Assembly: GCF_963678635.1 (NCBI RefSeq) | Contig: NC_087066.1 | Span: 47,713,129-47,777,128 of the forward strand | Direction: 5' to 3' | Source of the DNA: Symsagittifera roscoffensis | Lineage: Eukaryota; Xenacoelomorpha; Acoela; Convolutidae | DNA: 64,000 nucleotides | Part shown: positions 19,445 to 29,364 of the stretch, one piece after another | Layout of the letters: each line of letters starts with the position of its first letter | How positions within the stretch are numbered: the stretch's first letter is position 1 | Position numbers and translations under genes: made by a program | Notes under the pieces: model-generated | What the model was told of the DNA's origin: nothing | The model's input: only the letters and a program-made list of their open reading frames with translations | The model's database searches: none

Positions 19445-22400
19445 TTACTTTTGAAATTCCACTTTCTTTAAAATTTTAGATTGGGGGATGAATATTTTAT
19501 AGTTTTTACGTGGCTGATCTCGGAGTCTTGTTGTTTTTCGATTTTCTGATTTGTCGATTTGTTCTTGGGGTATTATTTGTTCGGTCATTTTTCTATTTTT
19601 TCTTTGTTTTGGGGATTCTTTATGGTTTTGTGTATTGTTTTTGGTGGCGGTTGGTTTTGTGTTTTGATTTTCGGTGGGGTTATCATTTTGTTCTGTGTTT
19701 TTCAGATGTGGTTCATTTTGAATGATTTTTAATCCTGTGAAAGAATATAATTGAGTTAATTCGCGGAGTGCGTATTCTTTTGGGTAATAAGGTAATAGGT
19801 TGTTTCGATGTTGAACGATTTCTTTCTTGTTTGAGTCGGTAATTTTATATGTGACATCAGTGGGTTTTGCAATTATTTGGTATGGTCCTTTTCGAAGGGG
19901 TTGTAATTTTTTAGAAATTCCTTTTTGAGTATTAAAATTAGGTATTAAAACAAATGTTCCAATTTTTAATTCGGAGGCTGGTGTAAAACGTGAATTGATT
20001 TGTTCATTAATGTTTTGTCTTTGTAATAACTTTTTTGTTATTTTTTGATAAATTTCATTGTGTTTTTTATCTCTATTTAGAATCCATTCGGTGTGTGTAC
20101 CGGAGGCTAGTTTAAGAATTTGTGGGTGATGAAAATGATCTTCATCGTGTGTATGTAAAGGTAGGTTATAACAAATTGAGTCTTTATTTGGTTGACAATA
20201 ACCTTGTGCGTTTTTATGAGAATTTGCTGTAAACATTATTGGTTTGCGTGGCTTTTGGTTAAAAACCATTTCGTATGGTGACATTCCTAGAGTTGTCGTA
20301 ATTTGTGAATTATATGCTAAGGGAAATAATTTTACATCTGCTGACCATTCGGTATATTTTGTATCATTTCCGTTGATGATACATCTGAGATATTCTTGTA
20401 ATGAACGGTTCATACCTTCGACTAAGCCGTTTGTCCAAGGTGCATGAGATGTACGTGGTTTGTGTTTAATGTTGTATAAATGACATAGTGTGATAATTTC
20501 ATTATTTATGAATTCTGTACCGTTGTCTGTAACTAAAATTTCTGGTAGTCCGAATTTTGCTATCCAGTGTTCATAGAGTGTTGTGTAAGCGTAATAAGCG
20601 TTACAATGTGATACTGGGTTAATTGCTACATAATGTGTAAATGCGTCAACAATTACCATAATGTAGGAGTTTCCTTCGGATGAGGGTGAAATTGGTCCTT
20701 TGGTATCAAATGAGATACGATGATTAAAGTACAAACTTTGTCCTTTAAAATCTTGTTTTTGTGCTATTTGTTTTTGATTTGGGTAAGGTTTATTTAGTTG
20801 ACATACTATACAATCATTGCATAGTATTTTTATCCAAATTGGTGCATTTGGGAAGTAAAAATTTTGTATAAAATTTGAATATGTTTTTTCTGATCCAGAG
20901 TGTCCTTTAATATTTTGTGTATGTGAAATATTAAAAGCTATAAGAATCATACTTAAAGGGAGACAGGGAACTGTAGATTCATTCAGGTTATACTCTAAAA
21001 GGTCTGTATTTTCGTTAATTGTTGTGTTGTTAAATTTGCGAAAGTATCGGAGGAGTGTTTTGTTTCCTAGAATGGTTGAATCTGCCTTGACAGGTTTAGT
21101 TTTATATTTGTGCCATGATTTTAGTTGTCTAATTATCGGGTCAAGATTTTGATATTGTTTCAGTGTTGAAATTGTAATCGTTTCTGTTGGAGGGAGAAAA
21201 ATGTTTTCAATTTCGAATTTAGATAAGGGTATTGTATCAAGTGGGTCGTGGAGGTCAAAAACTTGATTTATTGTGTATTTTGAATCATTTGTTTGTGGTC
21301 CTGATAAATTTATTTTATCAGTTAAATCTTCTTTTTCAATTAGTGGAAAATGGTCTTTCTTAGGTGGGTGTTGTTTTGTTCGTTTTTGTTGGGTGTTATT
21401 TTTTATCCATTGAGAATATGGGATTGGTTTGAAAGTTGATGTTCCAAGTAGATCAACTTCATAATGATTATTTTGACAATCTAAATAAAGTGGGAAATGT
21501 TGTAAACTATTTATTTGTGATTGTTCAATATCAGTTTTTACTGCATATTTGCATTCCAATCGGGGTGATGTTTCGTTTTCTGCAAGGTAGAATTTTATGT
21601 TTTTGGGTATTTCAACTGTTGTTTTTCGTGTAAGTAATTCAGGTGGTGTATTTCGACTTAAGGTGTCTGGTAATGCAAGATTTTTTCCTGCAGTCCAAAC
21701 TATATGTAAGTTTGGAAATTTCATTAGAATTAGTTGAAATCTGTAAACTCGGTGGTTTGGGTTAGATTTTTGTGTAAAGAGAAAGATGATTGGTTTATGG
21801 TCTGTGAATAAAACTGTGGGGTGTTTTGATCCAAGTATCAGAAATTCATATTCTGTCAGTGTATATATTATGGCTGTACATTCTCTCATTAGAGTTGAGA
21901 GTCGTAGCTCTGCTTGAGTGAATAATCGAGAATTTGCTGATATGAGGTTCATTTTATTTGTACCATTATGTGATTGTAATAGTGCTGCACCGATGCCAAA
22001 GTTCGAAGCATCGCACATTGCATAAAATGGTTGATTTGAATCTGGAATTGTGTTTGAAATTTGTTCAGTTAAAAGTTTCTTTATTTCTTCAAATCGTGTT
22101 TGATGTTCTGTGTTCCATTCAAAATTATTTTGTTGTCTAAGGATGTTATAAAATGGTCGTAGATATAATTGCATTTTATAAACATATTTACTTAAAAAGT
22201 TTAACATTCCAAGAAATTCTTGGATTTTCTTTTTATTTGTTGGTGGTTGAAGTTTTTGAATAGCGTCAATGCGTGATTTCAATGGAGTGATTGTTTTTCT
22301 TTCTATATTATGTCCTAAGAATTTAACTCTTGTCAAAAAGAAGTGTGATTTATCGGGGGCGGCCTTCAGATTTTCGTTCTGAAGTATTTGGTGATATTTT

Positions 22401-25400
22401 TCTAAAACATTGAACATCTCGTCTTTTGTTTGTGATTGCATAAAAACATCGTCTAAATAGGTGATTGCGTTTTTCTTGAGTATTAGTGGTCTAAAAATTT
22501 TGCTCATAAAAGCTGAAAATGCTGCTGGTCCTATGGATATTCCATAGAATAAACGGTTGAATTCATATTGTTGGTTTCCGATAACAAATTGTGTTAAACG
22601 TCGTGATTGTTCATCTAGTGGCATTTGATTGTATGCACTATTCATATCGGCGGTTGTAAAGTATTTGCCGTTTATTTTTGTTAAAATAACTTGTATTGGT
22701 TCAATGGGCCAATTACATTTTGATTCATCTATAAGTGAATTGAGGTATCTAGCATCGAGAACGATTTTTAATGATTCTCCTTTAGCTAGAATGATAACGG
22801 GGTTGATAAATGTGTTCCCTTTTGGTTGTTCTTCTTTATTAACTGGTGATATAATGTTGTATTGTTCTAAAATATCGAGTAATCTGTTCACTTTATCATG
22901 TAAGTGAATTGGTACTTTACTTGCTCTCTGTTTTTTGAAAACTGCGTCTGGTTTTAACGGGAGATGTAGTGATGAACTGATTTTTCCAACATCGAATTTT
23001 GATGTTGCATAGACTGATGAATATTTAATTAGCTGTTTGGCTAACTTTTCGAATTCGTCTTGTGTTATTTGTGAATGTTGGAAATTAAACATTGTTAAAA
23101 ATTTCTGTTGGTCCTCTGTGTAGTTACTTATGTTGAATGTAGGTTTGAAATATGGAGTTTTTGTGAAATAATCCGTATTTCTGTTTTCGTTACTTATTAT
23201 ATTATTTATAGATAATTCTTCATTAAGAATTGTAGATTGGCAAATATCTAGTAATTGGAGTATATTATTTACGCGATAGGCTTTTTCGTGTATTGGTGAT
23301 ATTGTAGCGTTGATTTCACAATATCCTAAAAGTCCTAAAGGTAATGTTACTTGGTAAGGTGTGTTGTTATAGACATGTAAGGAAATGATATCTGAATTCG
23401 AATTTTTCAAATATTTTATGGATGAGATTGTGATTTTGAAAAATTTGTGAATAGGTTTGAATTCAAAATCTGACATATAAAATTTTTGTTTGTTTTGTTC
23501 TTTATCATATTGGTGAACTTGTTTGATTGAAAAATTATAGATATTTCCTGATAGTGGTTTTAGGTGTTTTCTTTGTTGGTTAAATATCGGGTAGAATTTT
23601 GAAAAGAACGGTGGTTGTTTATTTAATCTTTGAAAAAATGTTAAGGATGTTTCTTTTGTTTTTGTATATTTATCTTTGATTATTATTTTACTATTTAGTA
23701 TGTTAATTGTTGGTATATACTTCGAAATAAATGGTATTCCAATGATATTATATTTAATATCAGTGATATGGAATATTTGTTTAAATGGCTTATTTAAAAT
23801 TTTGCTTTGCTCCATTGTTCTGGTGGGGAGGAGAAATAATTGGATTTTTCCGTAGTTTATCAATGTTGATCCTTGTGCTGTTGCTAACTTACTGGAGGTT
23901 TCAAGAGGTGTTAGCTTTGGGTGTAAAGTTTTTATTTCATTCCATGTGGGGATGTTTATTATGTTTGATTCTGCTCCTGAATCAATTAAAAAATCTATTT
24001 CAAGGTCTGGTGGTTGAAATTCTTTATTTCTTGCGCTTTCTAAGAGAAATGGTATTGTCCAAATTTTTTCTTTGGGTTGTTCTTTTTGTATATTTTGATA
24101 AATGTGGTTTGTATTCAAGCATTTTGTTTTGATATTTTTATTGGTTTGATTTGTAGTGTTAATCTCATTTGTTTCTTGCGTCGTTGGTGTGGAATTTATG
24201 GGTGTAGTGTAATAATTTTGAAGGAATTCTGATTGATTTTCATATATGTGTGATGAAAAAGGTTGTTCATATATGACAGATTCATAGTCATTTTCGACTT
24301 TTATCATATTGATAGAAAGAGTGTTTTCTGTATCACTTTCTGAATCTGATGATGTACAGTTTATTTGATTGAGTTGTAACGTATCAGTTACTGTGTCATC
24401 AATACCTGGAGGGTCTGATGTTGTTTCTGGATTAGATTGTACTTGATTAATATGTCTTTGATGTTTAGGTGTACTACTTCTGTGGCGATTATTAGAATTA
24501 TTATAGTTATTATTATTCCGGTGTGGTGATTGGGAATAATTTCTATAACGATTATTATAACTTGAGTGTCGATTCTGTGAATTATTTCGCGATCTGTTTT
24601 GGTAATTATTGTTTGGTCTGTTATAGTTCGATCTATTATATGAGTTATTTCTTGATTGATTGTTCGGGTAATTCTGGTTTCGGTTGTTTGAATAACTTCT
24701 ATTTCGATTATAGGAGTAGTTTCTATTCCTATTGTATGATGAATTTCGTGATTGGTTGTTTAGATAGTAGTTATTTCTTGATTGGGAATTAGATCTAGAA
24801 ACAAATCGTTGTGTATTTGAATGTGATCTGGAGTAGTTATTTCGACTATTTGGTCTATTGTAGTGATTTTGTGATGAATTATGCGTGTTTCTTCGTTCTG
24901 GTGATCTTCCTCTATAACTTGAGTTATATGGTGATTGATTTCTTGTATAATTTGTATTGTTCGGGAGTGGTTTTCCTGAACTGTTGTTGCTGTAGACTGT
25001 TTTGTTCGGTAGGTTTTGATCTTTTTTCATGTATTGATAGAATGATTTATTTGGTTCTTTATATTTTTGAGGTTTATTTTGATTGTCTTGCTTTTTTTGT
25101 CTACATTCGGAAATACTATGTCCGTATCGTCGGCAATAATTACACCATTTTTTGAAAGATGGTTTGCCTTTAAAGTTTGGGTTCTTTTCGTAAATATTGA
25201 GTATTTCAGTGATTTTTTCAACGAGGTCTGTCTCTGATTCCTGTATATTATTAATATTAGTGGGAGTCGTTTCAATTCTGTTAACGTATTGTAATTTCAG
25301 ATTTTCCGTTTCTTCTAGTTTCATCGTGATTTCTGCTTGTTCTAATTTGTCTACTAGTTTTCGAAAATCTAAATCGGGTTCTCGAATTGAAGAAGGATGG

Positions 25401-27667
25401 GATGCTCTCTTTTTTATTGCTATTTTCCTTAATTGTGGTGTTAAGGTCATCATTAAGATTTCTGTCATCTTTGTGTTTTTATAGTCGTGTGTATTTAGTG
25501 AATATGCTTTTCGAACTAGTGTTTCGATTCGTACTGCTAATTGCTTGATGGTTTCGTTTGGTAATCTGCGAATTTCATTACATAAAACTCTTTGTTGTTG
25601 TTTGTTTCTTTCGGAGTCAAACATTTTTGAAAATTCCTGTGTAAACCTTTTCCAGTTTGATTTTATTTCTAGAGGTAGTACTGAAAACCATTTTTGGGCT
25701 GCGCCATCTAAGGTTGTTTGTATTAACGCTGTGCGTCGATGTATCCAGTTTTGATGTAGTGGCGTATTAATTGGTTCAGGTCCAATATTTAAAATCAGGT
25801 TTGCTGTTACTGCATTTAAATAATCTTCTACAGAGTATTCAGGGTCTGTTCCTGTGAAAACCATTAAAGGTTTGTTTGATGTTATTGATGATCCACCCAT
25901 AAGGTATGGATTCATTGTCATTTGTAATGATTGTGCTGCATTTGGCATTTGAGAAAAATTTGAAAGTTGGTTTCTTGTTATTTCATGTTGTTGGAGATAA
26001 TATGGGAGTGGTATTTCATTTTGCATTTGTGATGGTTGATACGAGTGTGCAGTCATTGGATTTTGTTGTTGAATTGGTTGAAAAGATTGTGTATTAATTA
26101 GATTTTGTTGTTGAATTGGTTGTTGATGTTGTGCATCTATTGATTGTGGAGAAAAATTTCTATGATTTGTACGTGTTCTCTGTATTCCTTGTCTACGATA
26201 TTCTTGAGTATTTGGTGCAAATATATCTGGTTGTAAGAAATCATCATCTGAGGATAAATAATCCATTTGATAAGATGTCTGTTTTTTATTTTTATTTTGT
26301 TGAAAAAATGGGTAATTTTCACTGTGATCCTGTGGAGGATTTGTTTGGAAATTTATTGAATTAGGTTGGGTCATTGGGTTATCCCAATTTCGAGATCTTG
26401 TATATTGGTTAAAATTTCTTTGTGGTTGATTATATGTTTTTGATGGATGTGTATAATTATAATTATGGTCTGTAAAGTTGTTTCTAGTGAATGTTTTGCG
26501 TGTTTTTGATGGTATTGTCATGGGTCTGTATGTTTGGTAATCCATATGTGAATATTTAGGGGCAACCGAAGGTTTAACGGTTGATTGTAAGGTTACCTGT
26601 GTTTGTGAAGGATTTGTATTTCTTGGTGTTGTTAAATTTGGGCGTATTGGTGAAATACTTTGTTGTGTAGTTGTTGTGTGTACAATTTCTTCATTTATGA
26701 AGTGTGATGGTGTCTGGATATCTTGTTGAGTAAGATTCCTAGTTCCATTGAGGTTTTCGTTGTGTATGACTGTAGAGTTTAAACTATTATTTTGTGTATC
26801 GGGCAAAAATGTATTATAGTTTAATGGTGTTGCATCAATGGTGAATGGTATTATTTTTACATAATCTCTTATGTAAGATATCGTACTTATTGCTTGACTT
26901 GAGATTGATTGTGGGAAGCTTATAAATGCGGGATGAGACCATTCGGGGTCCCAAACATAATCTGATTGTTCTGTGATAGCGGTATCATCGTTCGAGTTTT
27001 GGGGTCTAAAATTTTTTCTTGCTTGTGCAATTAAATCAATATTGTGTGTGAAATAATCTATTATGAACCATGCCAAAATTTTTTGTAGATCGTGTTTTGT
27101 ATGTTGTGAAACGTCGTCTTTCGTGAAATTTTCTTTAATGATGTTTAAATAACTAGAGAGTAGTGTGATTTCATGTCGTACTCTTAAATGTTTAGATGTT
27201 TCTGTCGGTGAGACATTTGTTATTGGGATTTCATTTTCTAATATCGAAATATAACTATATATTATTGCGAAAACTTCATTGGTGAATATGGAGTTTGCTC
27301 TTTGTGAGTTATGATATTGGATGCTTTTTATATATTCTGAAAAAACTTTTGAAAATTCTAAATCAAGATCGTCTGTTTGAGTTGTATATTTTCTATGATT
27401 ATGGTTTGGTGAGGTGAATTCTATGGAGTAGATTCCATACTGTTGTGTTATGTTGCATATATCTTTTAAGTAGTGGTCTATGATTTGTCTTTTGATTTTT
27501 ACATCTGGGAACTCTGTTTTACATGGACTGATTCCGGGTTCAAATAAATTTAATAGTAAATTTTTGCAAAATATATGCTGTCCTCTATCAGTGGTTGCAT
27601 CTACTATAAAAGGAAAGATTTCATCATCATCTGGGGTTTCGTCACCTGGGGTGTGCGTTGAGCTCAT
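19445..27667 (-). CDS. gag-pol: Fused Gag-Pol polyprotein, Ty3/gypsy type, 2740 codons
   Basis: A single ATG-started ORF covering both Gag and Pol, with no frameshift or stop between them. In order: a long N-terminal Gag rich in Asn, Gln and Thr; a retrotransposon-gag-like helical block (around residues 640-790); one CCHC zinc knuckle CNYCRRYGHSISEC (about 25100-25146); a low-complexity Asn/Arg/Ser/Tyr-rich tract (about 24480-24960); a protease with DSGAES (near 23970-24002); reverse transcriptase with FTTADMNSAYNQM and YLDD (22448-22459, residue 1737); RNase H with CDASNFGIGAAL and FTDHKPI; an integrase with a zinc-binding end (CIVC) and catalytic D, D and E in SFDTKGP, VTDNGTEF and LVEGMN, the last two 35 residues apart; and a GPY-type tail (KLQPLRKGPYQII). 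All catalytic residues are present, so it is probably functional. How Gag excess over Pol is obtained from one ORF is unknown; proteolysis or internal termination are options. Confidence 0.97.
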   Translation of the reverse strand: MSSTHTPGDETPDDDEIFPFIVDATTDRGQHIFCKNLLLNLFEPGISPCKTEFPDVKIKRQIIDHYLKDICNITQQYGIYSIEFTSPNHNHRKYTTQTDDLDLEFSKVFSEYIKSIQYHNSQRANSIFTNEVFAIIYSYISILENEIPITNVSPTETSKHLRVRHEITLLSSYLNIIKENFTKDDVSQHTKHDLQKILAWFIIDYFTHNIDLIAQARKNFRPQNSNDDTAITEQSDYVWDPEWSHPAFISFPQSISSQAISTISYIRDYVKIIPFTIDATPLNYNTFLPDTQNNSLNSTVIHNENLNGTRNLTQQDIQTPSHFINEEIVHTTTTQQSISPIRPNLTTPRNTNPSQTQVTLQSTVKPSVAPKYSHMDYQTYRPMTIPSKTRKTFTRNNFTDHNYNYTHPSKTYNQPQRNFNQYTRSRNWDNPMTQPNSINFQTNPPQDHSENYPFFQQNKNKKQTSYQMDYLSSDDDFLQPDIFAPNTQEYRRQGIQRTRTNHRNFSPQSIDAQHQQPIQQQNLINTQSFQPIQQQNPMTAHSYQPSQMQNEIPLPYYLQQHEITRNQLSNFSQMPNAAQSLQMTMNPYLMGGSSITSNKPLMVFTGTDPEYSVEDYLNAVTANLILNIGPEPINTPLHQNWIHRRTALIQTTLDGAAQKWFSVLPLEIKSNWKRFTQEFSKMFDSERNKQQQRVLCNEIRRLPNETIKQLAVRIETLVRKAYSLNTHDYKNTKMTEILMMTLTPQLRKIAIKKRASHPSSIREPDLDFRKLVDKLEQAEITMKLEETENLKLQYVNRIETTPTNINNIQESETDLVEKITEILNIYEKNPNFKGKPSFKKWCNYCRRYGHSISECRQKKQDNQNKPQKYKEPNKSFYQYMKKDQNLPNKTVYSNNSSGKPLPNNTNYTRNQSPYNSSYRGRSPERRNTHNSSQNHYNRPNSRNNYSRSHSNTQRFVSRSNSQSRNNYYLNNQSRNSSYNRNRNYSYNRNRSYSNNRNQNYPNNQSRNNSYNRSNYNRPNNNYQNRSRNNSQNRHSSYNNRYRNYSQSPHRNNNNYNNSNNRHRSSTPKHQRHINQVQSNPETTSDPPGIDDTVTDTLQLNQINCTSSDSESDTENTLSINMIKVENDYESVIYEQPFSSHIYENQSEFLQNYYTTPINSTPTTQETNEINTTNQTNKNIKTKCLNTNHIYQNIQKEQPKEKIWTIPFLLESARNKEFQPPDLEIDFLIDSGAESNIINIPTWNEIKTLHPKLTPLETSSKLATAQGSTLINYGKIQLFLLPTRTMEQSKILNKPFKQIFHITDIKYNIIGIPFISKYIPTINILNSKIIIKDKYTKTKETSLTFFQRLNKQPPFFSKFYPIFNQQRKHLKPLSGNIYNFSIKQVHQYDKEQNKQKFYMSDFEFKPIHKFFKITISSIKYLKNSNSDIISLHVYNNTPYQVTLPLGLLGYCEINATISPIHEKAYRVNNILQLLDICQSTILNEELSINNIISNENRNTDYFTKTPYFKPTFNISNYTEDQQKFLTMFNFQHSQITQDEFEKLAKQLIKYSSVYATSKFDVGKISSSLHLPLKPDAVFKKQRASKVPIHLHDKVNRLLDILEQYNIISPVNKEEQPKGNTFINPVIILAKGESLKIVLDARYLNSLIDESKCNWPIEPIQVILTKINGKYFTTADMNSAYNQMPLDEQSRRLTQFVIGNQQYEFNRLFYGISIGPAAFSAFMSKIFRPLILKKNAITYLDDVFMQSQTKDEMFNVLEKYHQILQNENLKAAPDKSHFFLTRVKFLGHNIERKTITPLKSRIDAIQKLQPPTNKKKIQEFLGMLNFLSKYVYKMQLYLRPFYNILRQQNNFEWNTEHQTRFEEIKKLLTEQISNTIPDSNQPFYAMCDASNFGIGAALLQSHNGTNKMNLISANSRLFTQAELRLSTLMRECTAIIYTLTEYEFLILGSKHPTVLFTDHKPIIFLFTQKSNPNHRVYRFQLILMKFPNLHIVWTAGKNLALPDTLSRNTPPELLTRKTTVEIPKNIKFYLAENETSPRLECKYAVKTDIEQSQINSLQHFPLYLDCQNNHYEVDLLGTSTFKPIPYSQWIKNNTQQKRTKQHPPKKDHFPLIEKEDLTDKINLSGPQTNDSKYTINQVFDLHDPLDTIPLSKFEIENIFLPPTETITISTLKQYQNLDPIIRQLKSWHKYKTKPVKADSTILGNKTLLRYFRKFNNTTINENTDLLEYNLNESTVPCLPLSMILIAFNISHTQNIKGHSGSEKTYSNFIQNFYFPNAPIWIKILCNDCIVCQLNKPYPNQKQIAQKQDFKGQSLYFNHRISFDTKGPISPSSEGNSYIMVIVDAFTHYVAINPVSHCNAYYAYTTLYEHWIAKFGLPEILVTDNGTEFINNEIITLCHLYNIKHKPRTSHAPWTNGLVEGMNRSLQEYLRCIINGNDTKYTEWSADVKLFPLAYNSQITTTLGMSPYEMVFNQKPRKPIMFTANSHKNAQGYCQPNKDSICYNLPLHTHDEDHFHHPQILKLASGTHTEWILNRDKKHNEIYQKITKKLLQRQNINEQINSRFTPASELKIGTFVLIPNFNTQKGISKKLQPLRKGPYQIIAKPTDVTYKITDSNKKEIVQHRNNLLPYYPKEYALRELTQLYSFTGLKIIQNEPHLKNTEQNDNPTENQNTKPTATKNNTQNHKESPKQRKNRKMTEQIIPQEQIDKSENRKTTRLRDQPRKNYKIFIPQSKILKKVEFQK

Positions 27668-28109
27668 TTTTTCGTTCGATGACTGTTAATATGTAATTAT
27701 TAATGTGTCGAATTGGTTGATTCCAATTGTATAAATGTACTGGTTTGTGTTTATACTGCTTTTTTATTCTTCTTTTTCCTCTTTTTGATGAATTTGAAGT
27801 TGTTTCTGAGTCAGAAAAATATAATTGATCGTGAAGTGGGCAATTTTTATCTATTGATTCTTTTAGTTTGTAAAGTTCGTCTAAACTGTTGGTTTCTGAT
27901 TCTGAAAATGCGTTTCGATTTTTTGAAAATCTTTTTCGTGTTATTTGTCTTTGTTTCGTTATTATTTTTCTTTTTAGTGTTTGTCGTTTTGTTCGAATGT
28001 ATCCAACTGTTTGTGTATGAGGTGTGATTACAAGGTCGTATTTTTTGTTATCTATTTCACAATTGTGTAAAACGATTGTTTGTTTATTTCCTAGGTTTTT
28101 AAATGACAT
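27642..28109 (-). CDS. Basic 155-codon ORF overlapping the start of gag-pol
   Basis: ATG-started ORF ending 26 nt inside gag-pol in another frame (the stop lies downstream of the gag-pol ATG at 27667). It is strongly basic, with KRQTLKRKIITKQRQITRKR and a second cluster KRGKRRIKKQYKHK, separated by an acidic serine-rich stretch. There is no cysteine motif. I do not recognise the family. Basic composition suggests nucleic-acid binding or nuclear targeting (inference). The short overlap suggests translation of gag-pol by leaky scanning or reinitiation. Confidence 0.7.
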   Translation of the reverse strand: MSFKNLGNKQTIVLHNCEIDNKKYDLVITPHTQTVGYIRTKRQTLKRKIITKQRQITRKRFSKNRNAFSESETNSLDELYKLKESIDKNCPLHDQLYFSDSETTSNSSKRGKRRIKKQYKHKPVHLYNWNQPIRHINNYILTVIERKNELNAHPR

Positions 28110-29043
28110 AAGGTTTAGGATGACGGATGCAAAAGGTTGTTAAATGATTTCTATTTTCCTAAACTGTTAGTACTTACGATTTTTTGGTTAGCTTAACCTG
28201 GGTCTATTTGTTCAGGGTTGGAGAGAAAAGTATATCGATTCCGAAGAATGATTCTTTACTTTCTCGTGGCTAGTATAAGTTAAGGTGTTAACTTACTTAA
28301 TCTTACTTAGGGGTAGTGATTGTGTTCAAGGGTTGGAGAATAGTAAATCGATCCACAAGGTTCAGGTATAATTAGAACGCGAGTAGTTCGTTAGATACTA
28401 TTTTAAACTTACTAAGTCTAAGATTTATCCTGGGTCTGGTAAGAGGGGGGGTCAAGTGAAGGATGAATAACCGAAGTTCTTCACTGTTTATCCTAATTTG
28501 AATGATTAGTTTTTGTTTAAAAATTTCTATTAGTCTTAGGTCTTTAGAAAGGGTTGGGTAGTGAATCGACGTTTGGGGTCGTTAGACACTAATTAAGTGG
28601 GTGGGGGAGAACAAAGTTGTTCTGTTTGATCCAAGGATAAGCCTTGATGATCAAATTTGAAATTTAATTAAGTAGAAAATGATTTAAGATCCAAGGATAA
28701 GCCTTGATGATCTGGTTTTAAAATTAAGTGAATTTAAGTTTTAATAAAATTTTAAATGTGTGTAAAGGAAAGATTTAGTGTTTTGATGATATTAGTGGGT
28801 TTATGATTGCTGTTATGTTTTAGGTGATGGAGCTGGAACAACAGGATGATTTATGATTACTAACCATTTATTGTCATGCTACTAATTTTTATTTTTTATT
28901 TTTCAATAAATATTTTTCAAACATGTTTTGTATATTACTGCAGAGTTTTAGGAAAACGATCTTAGATCTTTTTATCAATCGTTATTGTATATTAATAATT
29001 TTGTTTAGCGCCTGAAATGATTTTGAAGATTAACTTCAAGGTT
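28110..29043 (-). other. Untranslated leader of the retroelement, with internal repeats
   Basis: About 930 bp without a convincing ORF. It holds a perfect 25-bp direct repeat (28628-28652 and 28688-28712) and three looser copies of a GGGTTGGAGAA...ATCGA-like block near 28213, 28329 and 28551 (plus-strand reading). The position, between primer site and gag, is where packaging signals and splice donors sit in retroviruses, but no function can be shown. Confidence 0.5.
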
Positions 29044-29277
29044 TTATGTTTGCAAATGAAAATCTAAATTCATTGCCAGTAGTATTCTAAATATAAAAGT
29101 TTGTTCTGGTTTTTGCCTAACTATCATATAGCTATATGGCAAGTTTCTACTTTGTCGTATGTCGTCTCTGGTTCGAGGTCTTCTTCCAATTCCGGGTAGT
29201 TCTGTTATGGTTCGGAATATTGGCTCTGATCTATTGAGTCGTAGAGACATTTCGATTAAATTATTGTCGTATAACAT
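29044..29277 (-). CDS. Leader ORF (77 codons) just after the primer-binding site
   Basis: First ATG-started ORF of the element, beginning 68 nt after the primer-binding site. It is Arg-rich in the middle (GRRPRTRDDIRQSR) and ends with a mildly hydrophobic stretch. I do not recognise it. It could be translated, could be an upstream ORF damping the next one, or could supply a start codon to a spliced downstream ORF that has none. Confidence 0.35.
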   Translation of the reverse strand: MLYDNNLIEMSLRLNRSEPIFRTITELPGIGRRPRTRDDIRQSRNLPYSYMIVRQKPEQTFIFRILLAMNLDFHLQT

Positions 29278-29344
29278 TTTGTAAATGTTTTTGTCTAATT
29301 TCTAATCTATTTTGGTTAATTCTAAGCTATTAAGGTCTTGTTCG

Positions 29345-29362
29345 AGACTTATGGTCGCACCA
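29345..29362 (-). promoter_or_regulatory. Primer-binding site of the retroelement
   Basis: Two bases inside the 5' LTR the minus strand reads TGGTGCGACCATAAGTCT. It starts with the TGG expected from pairing with a tRNA CCA end. I could not assign the tRNA with confidence; the plus strand next to it has a T-loop-like TTCGA but the spacing is one base off a standard tRNA 3' end. Confidence 0.75.
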
Positions 29363-29364
29363 GA

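Noticed and set aside
15000..27700. Many plus-strand ORFs opposite gag-pol and env
   Set aside because: They are antisense by-products of the strongly biased coding strand; they show Phe/Leu/Val/Cys-rich junk composition and no motifs.
29341..29362. A tRNA gene next to the 5' LTR
   Set aside because: A T-loop-like TTCGA is present, but spacing is off by one and no other arms can be drawn; the match is explained by the primer-binding site.
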